Positions 24,279 through 34,516 of a DNA stretch of 64,000 nt are shown in pieces. The notes under the pieces are model-generated. The model worked only from the letters and a program-made list of their open reading frames with translations, was not told the DNA's origin and did not search any database. The translations under genes were made by a program, and so were the position numbers. The stretch spans positions 1 through 64,000 of the forward strand of contig NZ_BPRA01000003.1 in the NCBI RefSeq assembly GCF_022179645.1, given 5' to 3'. The stretch comes from Methylobacterium thuringiense. GTDB taxonomy: Bacteria > Pseudomonadota > Alphaproteobacteria > Rhizobiales > Beijerinckiaceae. The stretch's first letter is position 1; every line of letters begins with the position of its first letter.

Positions 24279-25580
24279 TCAGACCGGGCGCGTCTGTCCG
24301 CTGCCGTGGACGCGGTACTTGAACGTCGTCAGCTGCTCGACGCCGACCGGGCCGCGCGCATGCATCCGCCCGGTGGCGATGCCGATCTCGGCGCCGAAGC
24401 CGAACTCGCCGCCGTCAGCGAACTGCGTCGAGGCGTTGTGCGTGACGATGGCGGAATCGACCTCGGCGAGGAAGCGGGCCGCCGCCTCCTTGTCCTCGGT
24501 GACGATCGCGTCGGTGTGGTGCGAGCCGTGGTTCTCGATGTGCTCGATCGCGGCGTCGAGCCCGTCGATCACCCGCGCCGAAATGATCGCATCGAGATAT
24601 TCGGTGCGCCAGTCGGCCTCGTCCGCGGCGGTCACGCGGGGGTCGGCCGCCATCGTCGCCGCATCGCCGCGCACCGCGCAGCCGGCATCGAGCAGCGCCG
24701 CGATCAGGGGCGCCAGGTGCGTTTCGGCGACCGCACGATCGACCAGCAGCGTCTCGGCCGCGCCGCAGACGCCGGTGCGGCGCATCTTGCTGTTGAGGAG
24801 GAGATTGCGGGCCATGTCGAGATCGGCGCTCGCTCCGACATAGACGTGGTTGATGCCGTCGAGATGGGCGAAGACCGGGAGGCGCGCCTCGGCCTGGACC
24901 CGCTCGACGAGGCTGCGCCCGCCGCGGGGCACGATCACGTCGAGGCAGCCGTCGAGACCGGTGAGCATCAGGCCGACTGCGGCGCGGTCGCGGGTCGGCA
25001 CAAGCTGGATCGCATCGGGCGGCAGGCCGGTTTGCGCCAAGCCCTCGCTCATGGCGCGGGCGATGACGGTGGCGGTGCGGTGCGAATCCGAGCCTGCCCG
25101 CAGGATCGCGGCGTTGCCGGCCTTGAGGCAGAGTGCGCCGGCGTCGGCCGTGACGTTCGGGCGGCTCTCGAAGATCACGCCGACGACGCCGAGCGGCACC
25201 GAGATGCGCTCGATCAGGAGGCCGTTCGGCCGCTCGAAGGCCGCGAGTTGGCGCCCGACCGGATCGGCCAGCGCGCCGACCTGCGCCACCGCCTCGGCGA
25301 TGCCGGCGACGCGCCGCTCGTCGAGGGTGAGCCGGTCGATCAGCGCCTTGCTCTGCCCGGCGGCCTTGGCGGCGCCGACGTCCCGCGCGTTCTCGCGCAG
25401 AATCTCGGCGGCGTTGGCGCGGATGCGCTCCGAGATGGCGCGCAGCGCGATGTCCTTGGTGTGCGCCGAGGCGAGCGCCATGCCGCGCGCGGCGGCCCGC
25501 GCCCGGCGGCCGATCGCGGCCATCAGAGTCGGCAGGTCGTCGGAATCCGAGAACTCCGACCGGAGGTTCAAGACAGGCAC
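24279..25580 (-). CDS. proA: Gamma-glutamyl phosphate reductase
   Basis: The 433-residue aldehyde-dehydrogenase-fold enzyme is the second step of proline synthesis and reduces glutamyl-5-phosphate with NADPH. Visible signatures are [18 protein letters not shown], the catalytic Cys in [18 protein letters not shown], and the C-terminal [16 protein letters not shown]. The start is GTG. It lies 122 bp downstream of proB and immediately upstream of nadD. Confidence 0.95.
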   Translation of the reverse strand: MPVLNLRSEFSDSDDLPTLMAAIGRRARAAARGMALASAHTKDIALRAISERIRANAAEILRENARDVGAAKAAGQSKALIDRLTLDERRVAGIAEAVAQVGALADPVGRQLAAFERPNGLLIERISVPLGVVGVIFESRPNVTADAGALCLKAGNAAILRAGSDSHRTATVIARAMSEGLAQTGLPPDAIQLVPTRDRAAVGLMLTGLDGCLDVIVPRGGRSLVERVQAEARLPVFAHLDGINHVYVGASADLDMARNLLLNSKMRRTGVCGAAETLLVDRAVAETHLAPLIAALLDAGCAVRGDAATMAADPRVTAADEADWRTEYLDAIISARVIDGLDAAIEHIENHGSHHTDAIVTEDKEAAARFLAEVDSAIVTHNASTQFADGGEFGFGAEIGIATGRMHARGPVGVEQLTTFKYRVHGSGQTRPV

Positions 25581-25702
25581 GATTCCGTTTCCGTCATCGG
25601 GAATGCGCGCGGGGCGCAGGATACTCTCGACGACTCATCGCATGCCGGGCGATTCCGAAACAAGCGCCGGCGTGCCCGGTTCGGATAAGGCGGCCGCCGC
25701 GA

Positions 25703-26839
25703 TCAGATCGGATCGAACGATCCGGCGGTGGCGAGGTCGTCGCGGTGGACGATCTCGGCTCTGCCGGAATAGCCGAGCAGTCCTTCGATCTCGCGGCTCG
25801 GCCGGCCGATGATGCGCCGGGCCTCGCCGCTGTCGAAGCCGACGAGCCCGCGGCCGAGCAGGCGGCCGGAACGGTCGCGGATCAGCACCGCGTCGCCCTT
25901 GCCGAAGGCGCCCTCGACCGCCGTCACGCCCACCGGCAGCAGGCTCGCGCCGCTTTGGAGCGCGCGGGCCGCGCCGTCGTCGATGACCAGCGTGCCGCTC
26001 GGTTCCAGCGCGCCCGCGATCCAGGTTTTTCGCGCAGCCGTCGGGGTGGAGCCGGACAGGAACCAGGAGCAGCGCCCGCCCTCGCGGATCGCACGCAGCG
26101 GATTTTTTCCGCGCCCGTCGGCGATGACCATGTGGGTGCCGCCCGAGACCGCGATCTTGGCCGCCTCGACCTTGGTGCGCATGCCGCCGCGCGACAGCTC
26201 CGAGGCCGGGCCGCCGGCCATGGCCTCGATCTCCGGGGTGATCCGGTCGATCACGGCGAGGTGCCGGGCGGCCGGATCGGTGTGCGGCGGCGCGGTGTAG
26301 AGCCCGTCGATGTCGGAAAACAGCACCAGCACGTCGGCGCCGATCATGGTGGCGACGCGGGCGGCGAGGCGGTCGTTGTCGCCGTAGCGGATCTCGACGG
26401 TGGCGACCGTGTCGTTCTCGTTGACGACGGGCACCGCGCGGACTTCCAAGAGTTTTTGCACGGTGGCGCGGGCGTTGAGGTAGCGGCGGCGCTCCTCGGT
26501 GTCCTTCGGCGTGACCAGGATCTGGCCGGCGACGATGTCGTGGTGCCCGAGCGCCTCGGTCCAGTGTCGCGCCAGCGCGATCTGCCCGACGGCGGCCGAG
26601 GCCTGGCTCTCCTCCAGCCGCAGCACGCCGGGCGGCAGGCCGAGCACGGTGCGCCCGAGTGCGATCGCGCCGGAGGAGACCACGACGACGTCGACGCCGC
26701 CCGCATGAAGCTCGGCGATGTCCTCAGCGAGCGCCGCGAGCCAGGCATGGCGCAGGCGGCCGCGCGCCCGGTCGACGAGCAGGGCCGAACCGACCTTCAG
26801 GACGACGCGGCGGAAATCTTCGATGGCGGGTGTCGACAC
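25703..26839 (-). CDS. proB: Glutamate 5-kinase
   Basis: The 378-residue product has an amino-acid kinase domain beginning [15 protein letters not shown], with [33 protein letters not shown] and [15 protein letters not shown]-terminal PUA domain (about 275-370) follows. It phosphorylates glutamate to start proline synthesis and is usually feedback-inhibited by proline. GTG at 26839 gives the normal family length; ATG at 26953 would add 38 residues, and the open frame runs further still. Neither has a strong ribosome-binding site. Confidence 0.9.
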   Translation of the reverse strand: MSTPAIEDFRRVVLKVGSALLVDRARGRLRHAWLAALAEDIAELHAGGVDVVVVSSGAIALGRTVLGLPPGVLRLEESQASAAVGQIALARHWTEALGHHDIVAGQILVTPKDTEERRRYLNARATVQKLLEVRAVPVVNENDTVATVEIRYGDNDRLAARVATMIGADVLVLFSDIDGLYTAPPHTDPAARHLAVIDRITPEIEAMAGGPASELSRGGMRTKVEAAKIAVSGGTHMVIADGRGKNPLRAIREGGRCSWFLSGSTPTAARKTWIAGALEPSGTLVIDDGAARALQSGASLLPVGVTAVEGAFGKGDAVLIRDRSGRLLGRGLVGFDSGEARRIIGRPSREIEGLLGYSGRAEIVHRDDLATAGSFDPI

Positions 26840-26953
26840 GGGCAGGGCGCGGCAGGAGCGGACGATGCGACCCGTTTGCACCAACGGCACAAGCTTGAAC
26901 AGGCGGGAGACTTCGGTCGTGTCCCGAGGTGCGGTGTCGGGCTCCGGCTTCAT

Positions 26954-27110
26954 GACCGGAAGCCACGGTTGAGGAGTCGGGAGATCAGCGACGAGATCCG
27001 CTGTTTCGAACGGCTCCAAACGCGATCCCGTGCGTTGCACGCGGACGATCGTGTCGTGCGCAACCCGCGCCGCCACCGGTCGAATACGTATGAGCACGGA
27101 GAGGAACGCG
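26954..27110. other. Divergent proB-katA intergenic region
   Basis: This contains the regulatory region for both genes. A good ribosome-binding site, GGAGAGG (27098-27104), precedes the katA ATG at 27111. I could not identify a convincing OxyR site or -35/-10 pair. Confidence 0.4.
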
Positions 27111-28583
27111 ATGGCAGACCAAAGCCCGCGACTGACGACGGCCTTCGGAAACCCGGTTTCCGACAACCAGAATTCCATCACGGCGGGCTCGCGCGGGCCG
27201 GTCCTGATGCAGGACTACCACCTCATCGAGAAGATGGCGCATTTCAACCGGGAGCGGATTCCGGAGCGCGTCGTCCACGCCAAGGGCTACGGCGCCTACG
27301 GCACCTTCCGGCTGACCAAGAGCCTGGAGCAGTATACCCGCGCCAAGGTGCTGACCGAGGTCGGCAAGGAGGTGCCGATGGTCGCCCGTTTCTCGACGGT
27401 GGGCGGCGAATCCGGCTCTGCCGACACGGCCCGCGACCCACGCGGCTTCGCCCTCAAGTTCTACACGGAGGAGGGCAACTGGGATCTCGTCGGCAACAAC
27501 ACGCCGATCTTCTTCGTGCGCGACGCGATCAAGTTCTCGGACTTCATCCGCACCCAGAAGCGCGACCCGCGCACCCACCTGAAGCCGCATTGGCGCCGCT
27601 GGGACTTTTGGGGCCTGAGCCCCGAGGCGATCCACCAGGTGATGTTCCTGTACTCGGACCGCGGCACCCCGAAATCCGCCCGTTTCATGAACGGCTACGG
27701 CTCGCACACCTATTCGCTCTGGAACGACAAGGGCGAGCGCTACTGGGTGAAGTTCCACTTCCACACCAAGCAGGGCATCCAGAACTTTTCGTCCGCCGAG
27801 GCCGACAAGATCGCCGGCGAGGACCCGGACTACTCTGCCGCCGATCTCTCGACCGCGATCGAGAAGAGCGAATTCCCGAAATGGCGGGTCGACGTGCAGA
27901 TCATGCCCGAGGCCGATGCCGACACGTATCAGATCAACCCGTTCGACCTCACCAAGGTCTGGCCGCATAGCGACTACCCGCTGATCGAGATCGGCGAGAT
28001 GGAGCTGAACCGGAACCCCGAAAACTACTTCGCGGAGATCGAACAGTCGGCCTTCGAGCCGTCGAACATCGTGCCCGGCATCGGCTTCTCGCCGGACAAG
28101 ATGCTGCAGAACCGGGTGCTCTCCTACGCCGACGCCCACCGCTACCGGCTTGGCGTGAATTATCAGCAGATCCCGGTGAACCAGGCCAAGAAAGCCGCCG
28201 TGCAGACCTATCATCGCGACGGCACCATGCGGACGGACGGCAACCACGGCGCACAGGTCGATTACGAGCCGAATTCCTTCGGGGGGCCGAAGCAGGATCC
28301 GTCCTTCGCCGAACCGCCGCTGCGTCTGAAGGGCGATGCCGGCCGCTACGGCTGGCCGGGGGACGACGAGGATCTCTACGGGCAGCCCAAGATCTTCTGG
28401 ACCAAGGTGCTCGACGACGGCGGCCGCCAGCGGCTCGTCGACAACATCGTCGATTCGATGGGCGACAGCCCGCGCCACATCCAGGATCGCATGATCGCGC
28501 ACTGGTACAAGGTGCATCCCGACTTCGGTCAGGGCGTCGCCAAGGGCCTCGGGATCGACGCGGGCCGGGTCGCCGCCGAGTAG
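27111..28583 (+). CDS. katA: Small-subunit heme catalase
   Basis: The 490-residue monofunctional catalase detoxifies hydrogen peroxide. The catalytic His is in [17 protein letters not shown], the catalytic Asn region is [18 protein letters not shown], and the heme-ligand Tyr is in [20 protein letters not shown]. The length is that of clade 3 small-subunit catalases. ATG at 27111 is preferred over an in-frame ATG at 27090 because of the ribosome-binding site between them. It is followed by a terminator and then ccr on the same strand. Confidence 0.95.
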   Translation: MADQSPRLTTAFGNPVSDNQNSITAGSRGPVLMQDYHLIEKMAHFNRERIPERVVHAKGYGAYGTFRLTKSLEQYTRAKVLTEVGKEVPMVARFSTVGGESGSADTARDPRGFALKFYTEEGNWDLVGNNTPIFFVRDAIKFSDFIRTQKRDPRTHLKPHWRRWDFWGLSPEAIHQVMFLYSDRGTPKSARFMNGYGSHTYSLWNDKGERYWVKFHFHTKQGIQNFSSAEADKIAGEDPDYSAADLSTAIEKSEFPKWRVDVQIMPEADADTYQINPFDLTKVWPHSDYPLIEIGEMELNRNPENYFAEIEQSAFEPSNIVPGIGFSPDKMLQNRVLSYADAHRYRLGVNYQQIPVNQAKKAAVQTYHRDGTMRTDGNHGAQVDYEPNSFGGPKQDPSFAEPPLRLKGDAGRYGWPGDDEDLYGQPKIFWTKVLDDGGRQRLVDNIVDSMGDSPRHIQDRMIAHWYKVHPDFGQGVAKGLGIDAGRVAAE

Positions 28584-28611
28584 GGTTTCGACCATAATTT
28601 TGAATGCAGAA

Positions 28612-28639
28612 GGGCGCCGGTCTCCATCGGCGCCTTTTT
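28612..28639 (+). terminator. Intrinsic terminator after katA
   Basis: The stem GGCGCCG/CGGCGCC (28613-28619 and 28628-28634) with an 8-base loop is followed by TTTTT, 30 bases past the katA stop. It separates katA transcription from ccr. Confidence 0.8.
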
Positions 28640-28676
28640 ACGTGGATTACCGCATGATCTTGGCCTTTCGGCCCAC

Positions 28677-28705
28677 TTGGAGGCCCCAGGGAACGTCGCT
28701 ATAGC
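28677..28705 (+). promoter_or_regulatory. Candidate ccr promoter
   Basis: TTGGAG (28677-28682), a 17-bp spacer and TATAGC (28700-28705) form a sigma-70-like promoter. It predicts a start near 28712 and a leader of about 24 bases containing the strong ribosome-binding site AAGGAG before the ATG at 28736. Confidence 0.5.
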
Positions 28706-28735
28706 GTCGCAAAACCCACACCAAGGAGTGCCACG

Positions 28736-30043
28736 ATGGCATCGAGCGCAGCGGTTACCCCGGCCGGAAAAGGCGGGACCGTGGAAATCAAGGACCTCTA
28801 CGACCTCGGCGAGGTTCCGCCGCTCGGCCACGTGCCGGCCAACATGTATGCCTGGGTGGTCCGCAAGGAGCGCCACGGGCCGCCGGAGAGCGCCAACAAG
28901 GTCGAGGTCGTTCCGACCTGGGACATCGGCGACGACGACGTGCTGGTCTACGTCATGGCCGCCGGCATCAACTACAACCACGTCTGGGGCTCGCTCGGAG
29001 AGCCGGTCTCGCCGATGGATTCGCACAAGTGCGATATCCACATCGGCGGCTCGGACGCGTCGGGCATCGTCTGGGCGGTCGGCCGCAAGGTGAAGTTGTG
29101 GAAGGTCGGTGACGAGGTCGTCATCCACTGCAACCAGGACGACGGCGACGACGAAGAGTGCAACGGCGGCGACCCGATGTTCTCGAACTCCCAGCGCATC
29201 TGGGGCTACGAGACGCCGGACGGCTCCTTCGCGCAGTTCTGCCGGGTGCAGTCGCGCCAGCTGATGCCGCGCCCCAAGCACCTGACCTGGGAAGAGGCCG
29301 CCTGCTACACGCTGACCCTCGCCACCGCCTACCGCATGCTGTTCGGCCACCCGCCGCACCAGCTGAAGCCCTCCGACAACGTGCTGGTCTGGGGCGCTTC
29401 CGGCGGTCTTGGCGTGTTCGCCGTCCAGCTCATCGCGGCCTCCGGCGGCAACGCCATCGGCGTGATCTCGGACGAGTCGAAGCGCGACTACGTCATGAGC
29501 CTCGGCGCCAAGGGCGTGATCAACCGCAAGGACTTCGACTGCTGGGGCCAGATGCCCAAGGTCGGCACGCCCGAGTACAACACCTGGCTCAAGGAAGCCC
29601 GCAAGTTCGGCAAGGCGATCTGGGAGATCACCGGCAAGGGCAAGGACGTCGACATGGTGTTCGAGCACCCGGGCGAGTCGACCTTCCCGGTCTCCTGCCT
29701 CGTGGTGAAGCGCGGCGGCATGGTCGTGTTCTGCGCCGGCACCACCGGCTACAACATCACCTTCGACGCCCGCTACGTCTGGATGCGCCAGAAGCGCATT
29801 CAGGGCTCGCACTTCGCCCACCTCAAGCAGGCCTCGGCCGCCAACCGCTTCGTGATCGACCAGCGCGTCGACCCCTGCATGAGCGAGGTCTACCCCTGGG
29901 AGAAGATCCCGGCGGCGCATACCCTGATGTGGGAGAACAAGCATCCGCCCGGCAACATGGCGGTGCTCGTCAACGCGACGAAGGCGGGCCTGCGCACCGT
30001 CGACGACGTGATCGAGGCCGGGCCGAAGAAGGCCGAGGTCTGA
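28736..30043 (+). CDS. ccr: Crotonyl-CoA carboxylase/reductase
   Basis: The 435-residue medium-chain dehydrogenase/reductase-fold enzyme is the key step of the ethylmalonyl-CoA pathway: crotonyl-CoA + CO2 + NADPH to ethylmalonyl-CoA. It has the NADPH-binding LVWGASGGLGVFAVQLIAAS, the CO2/substrate region MAAGINYNHVWGSLGEP, the Ccr-specific insert NQDDGDDEECNGGDPMFSNS, and the C-terminal GSHFAHLKQASAANRFV. The length and these inserts separate it from ordinary quinone reductases and enoyl-CoA reductases. In methylotrophs this pathway regenerates glyoxylate for the serine cycle. It is monocistronic between the katA terminator and a small convergent gene. Confidence 0.95.
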   Translation: MASSAAVTPAGKGGTVEIKDLYDLGEVPPLGHVPANMYAWVVRKERHGPPESANKVEVVPTWDIGDDDVLVYVMAAGINYNHVWGSLGEPVSPMDSHKCDIHIGGSDASGIVWAVGRKVKLWKVGDEVVIHCNQDDGDDEECNGGDPMFSNSQRIWGYETPDGSFAQFCRVQSRQLMPRPKHLTWEEAACYTLTLATAYRMLFGHPPHQLKPSDNVLVWGASGGLGVFAVQLIAASGGNAIGVISDESKRDYVMSLGAKGVINRKDFDCWGQMPKVGTPEYNTWLKEARKFGKAIWEITGKGKDVDMVFEHPGESTFPVSCLVVKRGGMVVFCAGTTGYNITFDARYVWMRQKRIQGSHFAHLKQASAANRFVIDQRVDPCMSEVYPWEKIPAAHTLMWENKHPPGNMAVLVNATKAGLRTVDDVIEAGPKKAEV

Positions 30044-30053
30044 TCGACTCCGC

Positions 30054-30227
30054 TCACCTGCCCTTGGCATCCGAGGGCAGGTGACGCTTGTAGGTCTCTT
30101 CCTGGTCCTGGCGATGCTGGATCAGGTCCGCATAGGCCTGCTTGGCTTCCGGCGACATCGTGACCCTCCGGCCCTTGTCGCCCTTGCGCTTGGGCGCCTT
30201 CTTGAAGGTGTTGGTCGTGTCGTTCAT
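30054..30227 (-). CDS. Small basic protein of unknown function
   Basis: The 57-residue product starts MNDTTNTFKKAPKRKGDKGR and continues VTMSPEAKQAYADLIQHRQD; it is highly charged and helical. ATG at 30227 is the first plausible start. It is convergent with ccr (10 bp between stops). Its codon composition resembles neighbouring genes. I do not recognise the family. Confidence 0.5.
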   Translation of the reverse strand: MNDTTNTFKKAPKRKGDKGRRVTMSPEAKQAYADLIQHRQDQEETYKRHLPSDAKGR

Positions 30228-30357
30228 GGCCGCCCTGTCCGTTCCGGTGGCGCGACCATAGTCGGGCAATGCGACGAGCGCGAGGCGCGCCTTCCGAGCG
30301 AGCGCTGCTGCTGATAGAACCACGTCAATTCTGGCTCATCGGCAAGCTTGCAAAACA

Positions 30358-30960
30358 ATGGACAAATTCACGACCCTGGAGGGCGTCGCGGCGCCCATGC
30401 GGATCATCAACGTCGACACCGACCGCATCATTCCGAAGCAGTACCTGAAGACGATCAAGCGCACCGGCCTCGGCAAGGGCCTGTTCTCCGAGATGCGCTA
30501 TCGCGACGACGGCTCGGAGAACCCGGACTTCGTCCTCAACAAGCCGGCCTATCGGCAGTCGAAGATTCTGGTCTGCGGCGACAATTTCGGCTGCGGCTCG
30601 TCGCGCGAGCATGCGCCCTGGGCGCTGGCCGATTTCGGCATCCGCTGCGTGATCTCGACGAGCTTCGCCGACATCTTCTTCAACAATTGCGCCAAGAACG
30701 GCATCCTGGCGATCGTGGTCTCGCCCGAAGACCTCGAGAAACTGTTCGAGGATGCCGAGCGCGGTTCCAACGCGACGCTGACCGTCGACCTCGCCGCCCA
30801 GACCATCAAGGGGCCGGATGGCGGCACGCTGCATTTCGACATCGACGCAGGCCGCAAGCACAGCCTGCTCAACGGCCTCGACGAGATCGGCCTGACGATG
30901 CAGCGCGGTGCGGCGATCGACGGCTACGAGGCACGGCAGGCCGAGCGGGGTTGGGCATAA
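30358..30960 (+). CDS. leuD: 3-isopropylmalate dehydratase small subunit
   Basis: The 200-residue LeuD carries the swivelling domain of isopropylmalate isomerase in leucine synthesis: [18 protein letters not shown], then [20 protein letters not shown], which lines the active site, and [20 protein letters not shown] near the end. It needs LeuC, which is not in the window. It starts at ATG. It is alone on its strand between two intergenic gaps. Confidence 0.95.
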   Translation: MDKFTTLEGVAAPMRIINVDTDRIIPKQYLKTIKRTGLGKGLFSEMRYRDDGSENPDFVLNKPAYRQSKILVCGDNFGCGSSREHAPWALADFGIRCVISTSFADIFFNNCAKNGILAIVVSPEDLEKLFEDAERGSNATLTVDLAAQTIKGPDGGTLHFDIDAGRKHSLLNGLDEIGLTMQRGAAIDGYEARQAERGWA

Positions 30961-31097
30961 GGCGAAGGCCTCGTTACGAAGTCTTTACCATCCGGGCGCC
31001 TTAAATCTGCGAAATCGCCAGCGCATCATCCGACGAACTGGGTTCCGGTTCGTCGTCGAATGCCGCGGCGAAAGCAGAGCCGGCAGGAGACGCTCCG

Positions 31098-32285
31098 ATG
31101 ACCTCGCGCGCCACGTTCACCGCCCTCGTCTGTCTCGCAGGCGTCGCCACCACCGGTGCGGCCCGCGCCGACTTCGACAGCTGCCTCGCCGGCATCCAGA
31201 GCCAGGCTGCGGCGGCCGGCGTCTCGGCACAGGCGTTTCGTGCCGCAACCAATGGCATCGTCTACGACGACAAGGTCATCGAGCTCTCGCAGAAGCAGCC
31301 CGAGTTCAAGACGCCGATCTGGGACTACATGGCGGCGCTCGTCGACGACGAGCGCGTCGAGGACGGCAAGGCCGCCATGCGTCGCAACGCGCAGGCGCTG
31401 GCGACGGCCGAGCAGCGCTACGGCGTCGACCGCCACGTCATCGCCGCCGTCTGGGGCGTCGAGTCGAATTTCGGCAAGAACCTCGGCACGATGCCGCTGG
31501 TGCAGTCGCTTGCGACGCTCGCCTGCTCGGGCAACCGCCGCCGCGACTTCTTTCGCGGCGAGCTGTTGGCGACGCTGAAGATCATCGAGCGCGGCGACAT
31601 CGAACCCTCGCGCCTCACCGGCTCCTGGGCCGGCGCCTTCGGCCAGACCCAGTTCATGCCCTCGACCTATCAGCGCCTCGCGGTCGACCTCGACGGCGAC
31701 GGCCGCCGCGACGTGGTGGATTCCACCGCCGACGCCGTCGGCTCCACCGCCAATTTTTTACGCGCCGCGAAATGGTCCAATGGCATGGGCTGGGGCTACG
31801 AGGTGAAGCTGCCGCGCGGCTTCAACACCTCCGCCGCCGGCCGCACCCGCAAGCATCCGGTCGGGCACTGGAGCTCGCTCGGCGTGACCAAGATCGACGG
31901 CAGCGCGCTCAGCGCTTCCGGCCCGGTCGGCATCCTGGCGCCGGCCGGCGCCAACGGGCCGGCCTTCCTGGTGACGAAGAACTTCGACTCGATCTATTCC
32001 TACAATGCCGCCGAGTCCTATGGGCTGGCCATTGCCGTCCTCTCCGACCGCCTGCGTGGCCGGGCCGGCGTCCAGGCCGCGTGGCCGACCGACGACCCGC
32101 CGCTGTCGCGCGCCGAGCGCCGCGACCTGCAGGTCCGGCTCACCCAGAAGGGCTTCGACGTCGGCGAGCCGGACGGCAAGGTCGGCGAGAAGACGCGGCA
32201 GGCGATCAAGGAAGTCGAGCGCAGCCTCGGCATGCCGTTGACGGGACGGCCGGGCGGCAAGGTGCTGCAGGCCTTGGGGGGCTGA
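31098..32285 (+). CDS. Lytic murein transglycosylase (MltB-like)
   Basis: The 395-residue product has a signal peptide (MTSRATFTALVCLAGVATTG, cleavage after ARA) and an SLT_2/MltB domain with the catalytic Glu in AAVWGVESNFGKN and FGQTQFMPSTYQRLAVD. A C-terminal peptidoglycan-binding repeat (about 330-392) follows. It cleaves glycan strands to 1,6-anhydro products in the periplasm. It starts at ATG with a CAGGAG ribosome-binding site. A strong terminator follows. Confidence 0.9.
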   Translation: MTSRATFTALVCLAGVATTGAARADFDSCLAGIQSQAAAAGVSAQAFRAATNGIVYDDKVIELSQKQPEFKTPIWDYMAALVDDERVEDGKAAMRRNAQALATAEQRYGVDRHVIAAVWGVESNFGKNLGTMPLVQSLATLACSGNRRRDFFRGELLATLKIIERGDIEPSRLTGSWAGAFGQTQFMPSTYQRLAVDLDGDGRRDVVDSTADAVGSTANFLRAAKWSNGMGWGYEVKLPRGFNTSAAGRTRKHPVGHWSSLGVTKIDGSALSASGPVGILAPAGANGPAFLVTKNFDSIYSYNAAESYGLAIAVLSDRLRGRAGVQAAWPTDDPPLSRAERRDLQVRLTQKGFDVGEPDGKVGEKTRQAIKEVERSLGMPLTGRPGGKVLQALGG

Positions 32286-32326
32286 GGCCCAGCCAGGCTA
32301 CTGTTCGGATGTCAGCTCCGATCACG

Positions 32327-32362
32327 CAAAAGCCCGCTCCGAAGTATCGGAGCGGGCTTTTG
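32327..32362. terminator. Strong bidirectional terminator
   Basis: A perfect 16-bp stem (CAAAAGCCCGCTCCGA and its complement) with a 4-base loop AGTA has A-run and T-run flanks. It lies between the convergent transglycosylase and rplS genes and would stop transcription from both sides. Confidence 0.92.
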
Positions 32363-32401
32363 AATTTTCGATAGGAAGCCCGCCAAGGCGAGCTCCAAAA
32401 A

Positions 32402-32806
32402 TTACTCGGCGGCGGTGGGGGCTGCAGCCTTCTGAGCGCCCTTGGCCCGCGTCCGGTCGACCCGCTCGACGATGCGGGCGGACTTACCGCGGCGGTCGCG
32501 CAGGTAGTAGAGCTTGGCGCGGCGGACCTTGCCGCGACGGACCACCTTGATCGAGTCGATCATCGGGGAATGCACCGGGAAGACGCGCTCGACGCCCTCG
32601 CCGTAGGAGATCTTGCGGACGGTGAAGCTCTCGTTGAGCCCGCCGCCGGAGCGCGCGATGCAGACGCCCTCGTAGGCCTGGACGCGAGTGCGCTCGCCTT
32701 CCTTGACCTTCACGTTCACGCTGAGCGTGTCGCCTGCCTGGAAGTCGGGAATGGTCTTGGCGAGACGAGCAACTTCTTCCTGCTCGAGCTGCTGGATGAT
32801 GTTCAT
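32402..32806 (-). CDS. rplS: 50S ribosomal protein L19
   Basis: The 134-residue product is a full L19: [20 protein letters not shown], the [20 protein letters not shown] loop, [20 protein letters not shown] and [20 protein letters not shown]. It lies at the 30S/50S interface. ATG at 32806 is chosen because GGAG sits 8 bases upstream; an in-frame ATG at 32812 is too close. It is not preceded by trmD/rimM here, so it is transcribed from its own upstream region. Confidence 0.95.
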   Translation of the reverse strand: MNIIQQLEQEEVARLAKTIPDFQAGDTLSVNVKVKEGERTRVQAYEGVCIARSGGGLNESFTVRKISYGEGVERVFPVHSPMIDSIKVVRRGKVRRAKLYYLRDRRGKSARIVERVDRTRAKGAQKAAAPTAAE

Positions 32807-33116
32807 AGACATAGCTCCGGCCGTTGAGCCGCATCGTCCCGGATGGACGACGGGCGTCAGGATTTCGGCATCCTGTTGTGAGTTGGGCTGGCCCATACAG
32901 GAGGCGGGGGCCGTTGTCACGCCGGGCTACCGCGCCTCACCGGGTCGCCGTAGCGCTTCCCGACCGCCCGTATGCCACCGCGGAGCACGGGACGCGCACC
33001 TCCCGCTGTTGAGAAACGCGCGATTCGAGTCCACATGGAGTACGGTGCCGGATCGCTCCGGTGCCGTTCCCGGCCGGCCTTGAACCGGCGCCAGCGGACG
33101 AGGATTTCGCAGAGCC
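32807..33116. other. Divergent rplS-nfuA intergenic region
   Basis: These 310 bp have no supportable gene. The region must hold the rplS promoter and leader on the minus strand and the nfuA promoter on the plus strand. I see no clear ribosomal-leader structure by eye. Confidence 0.4.
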
Positions 33117-33683
33117 ATGTTCATCCAGACCGAAGCCACCCCCAATCCGGCCACCCTCAAGTTCCTGCCCGGCCGCGTCGTGCTGTCCGAATCGACCTTC
33201 GAAGCGAAGGATGCCGGGAGCGCCGCGCGCTCGCCGCTTGCGACCACGCTGTTTGCCGTGCCCGGCGTCTCCGGCGTCTATTTCGGGCATGATTTCATCT
33301 CGGTGACCAAGGCCGAGGGCGAGAGCGAGTGGCCGCAGGTGAAGCCCGCCGTGCTCGGCGCGATCATGGAGCATTTCCAGTCCGGCGCGCCGGTCATGGC
33401 CGAGGGCACGGTGCTCAGCGAGACCTCCGAGGAGGAGTTCTACGACGAGGCCGACCACGACACCGTCGTCACCATCAAGGACCTGCTCGAGACCCGCGTG
33501 CGCCCGGCCGTGGCCAGCGACGGCGGCGACATCACCTTCCGCGGCTACAAGGAAGGCGTGGTCTACCTCGAGATGAAGGGCGCCTGTTCCGGCTGCCCGT
33601 CCTCCACCGCGACCCTGCGCCAGGGCGTGCAGAACCTGTTCCGCCACTTCCTGCCGAGTGTGCGCGAAGTCCAGGCGATCTGA
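33117..33683 (+). CDS. nfuA: NfuA/NifU-like iron-sulfur scaffold protein
   Basis: The 188-residue product has an Nfu N-terminal domain (MFIQTEATPNPATLKFLPGR) and a C-terminal NifU-like domain with ASDGGDITFRGYKEGVVYLE and the Fe-S cysteine pair in KGACSGCPSSTATL. Such proteins carry Fe4S4 clusters to target enzymes, possibly including the neighbouring MiaB and distant LeuC (inference). It starts at ATG. Confidence 0.92.
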   Translation: MFIQTEATPNPATLKFLPGRVVLSESTFEAKDAGSAARSPLATTLFAVPGVSGVYFGHDFISVTKAEGESEWPQVKPAVLGAIMEHFQSGAPVMAEGTVLSETSEEEFYDEADHDTVVTIKDLLETRVRPAVASDGGDITFRGYKEGVVYLEMKGACSGCPSSTATLRQGVQNLFRHFLPSVREVQAI

Positions 33684-33731
33684 TTTTTTTCGGGCAGTCG
33701 GGCAACACTGCCCCGACAAATCACGCTTCAT

Positions 33732-33762
33732 CGGCCGCCCCGCACTGACGGGGCGGCCGTTT
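33732..33762 (+). terminator. Intrinsic terminator after nfuA
   Basis: An 11-bp perfect stem (CGGCCGCCCCG/CGGGGCGGCCG) with loop CACTGA is followed by TTTGTG, 48 bases past the nfuA stop. It separates nfuA from tsaB-rimI. Confidence 0.75.
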
Positions 33763-33826
33763 GTGTCTTAAACGTGATCGCTACGGGCGGTGAACGCGAG
33801 CACCGCCGGTCCGGAACGGAGACACG

Positions 33827-34516
33827 GTGCGCATCCTGGCCATCGATACGGCGCTCGACGCCTGCAGCGCCTGCGTTGCCAACGACGAGAGCGAGGAGCT
33901 TCTCGGCGTGGAGACGATGACGCTCGCCCGCGGGCATGCCGAGGCGCTGCTGCCGCTGATCGAGCGGGTGATGGCGCAGATCGACGGCGGCTTCGAGAGC
34001 CTCGACCGCGTGGCCGTCACCGTTGGCCCCGGCAGCTATACCGGCCTGCGCGTCGGCCTTTCCGCCGCCCGCGCCATCGGTCTCGCCGCCAAGATCCCCG
34101 TCGTCGGAGTCACGACCCTGTCGGCGCTGCTCGCGCCGCAACTCGCGCTCAATGCCGACGGGCTCGTGATCGCCGCGATCGATGCGCGCCACGGCGCCGT
34201 CTATCTTCAGGCGATCAGCGGCGCGGGCGTCGCGGTGGCGCCGTCCCGCCTCGCGATCGAGCAGGCGGTGGATCGCATCTCGGCGGAGGACCTCTCGGAG
34301 GGCGTCACCCTCGTCGGATCCGGCGCACCGGCGCTCGCGGCCGTAGCCAAGGCCCGCGGCATCGCCGTCCGTGTCGCCGAGACCGGCCCGCCGCAGATCG
34401 GCTGGGTCGCCCAACTCGGGCTGGTGGCCGATCCCGAACAGGCATTGCCGCGCCCGCTCTACCTGCGTGGCGTCGACGCCCAGCCCCAGGATCATGCGAG
34501 GATCGCCCTGCGATGA
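33827..34516 (+). CDS. tsaB: tRNA threonylcarbamoyladenosine biosynthesis protein TsaB
   Basis: The 229-residue ASKHA-fold protein begins MRILAIDTALDACSACVAND, with LARGHAEALLPLIERVM and VTVGPGSYTGLRVGLSAARA, the TsaB signature. It partners TsaD/TsaE in making t6A37 of tRNA. The start is GTG with GGAG upstream. It overlaps rimI by 4 bp (ATGA), so the pair is co-translated. Confidence 0.93.
   Translation: MRILAIDTALDACSACVANDESEELLGVETMTLARGHAEALLPLIERVMAQIDGGFESLDRVAVTVGPGSYTGLRVGLSAARAIGLAAKIPVVGVTTLSALLAPQLALNADGLVIAAIDARHGAVYLQAISGAGVAVAPSRLAIEQAVDRISAEDLSEGVTLVGSGAPALAAVAKARGIAVRVAETGPPQIGWVAQLGLVADPEQALPRPLYLRGVDAQPQDHARIALR

Noticed and set aside
26840-27181. Long N-terminal extension of ProB
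   Set aside because: It would run through the regulatory region and into katA coding sequence; the domain starts normally at GTG 26839.
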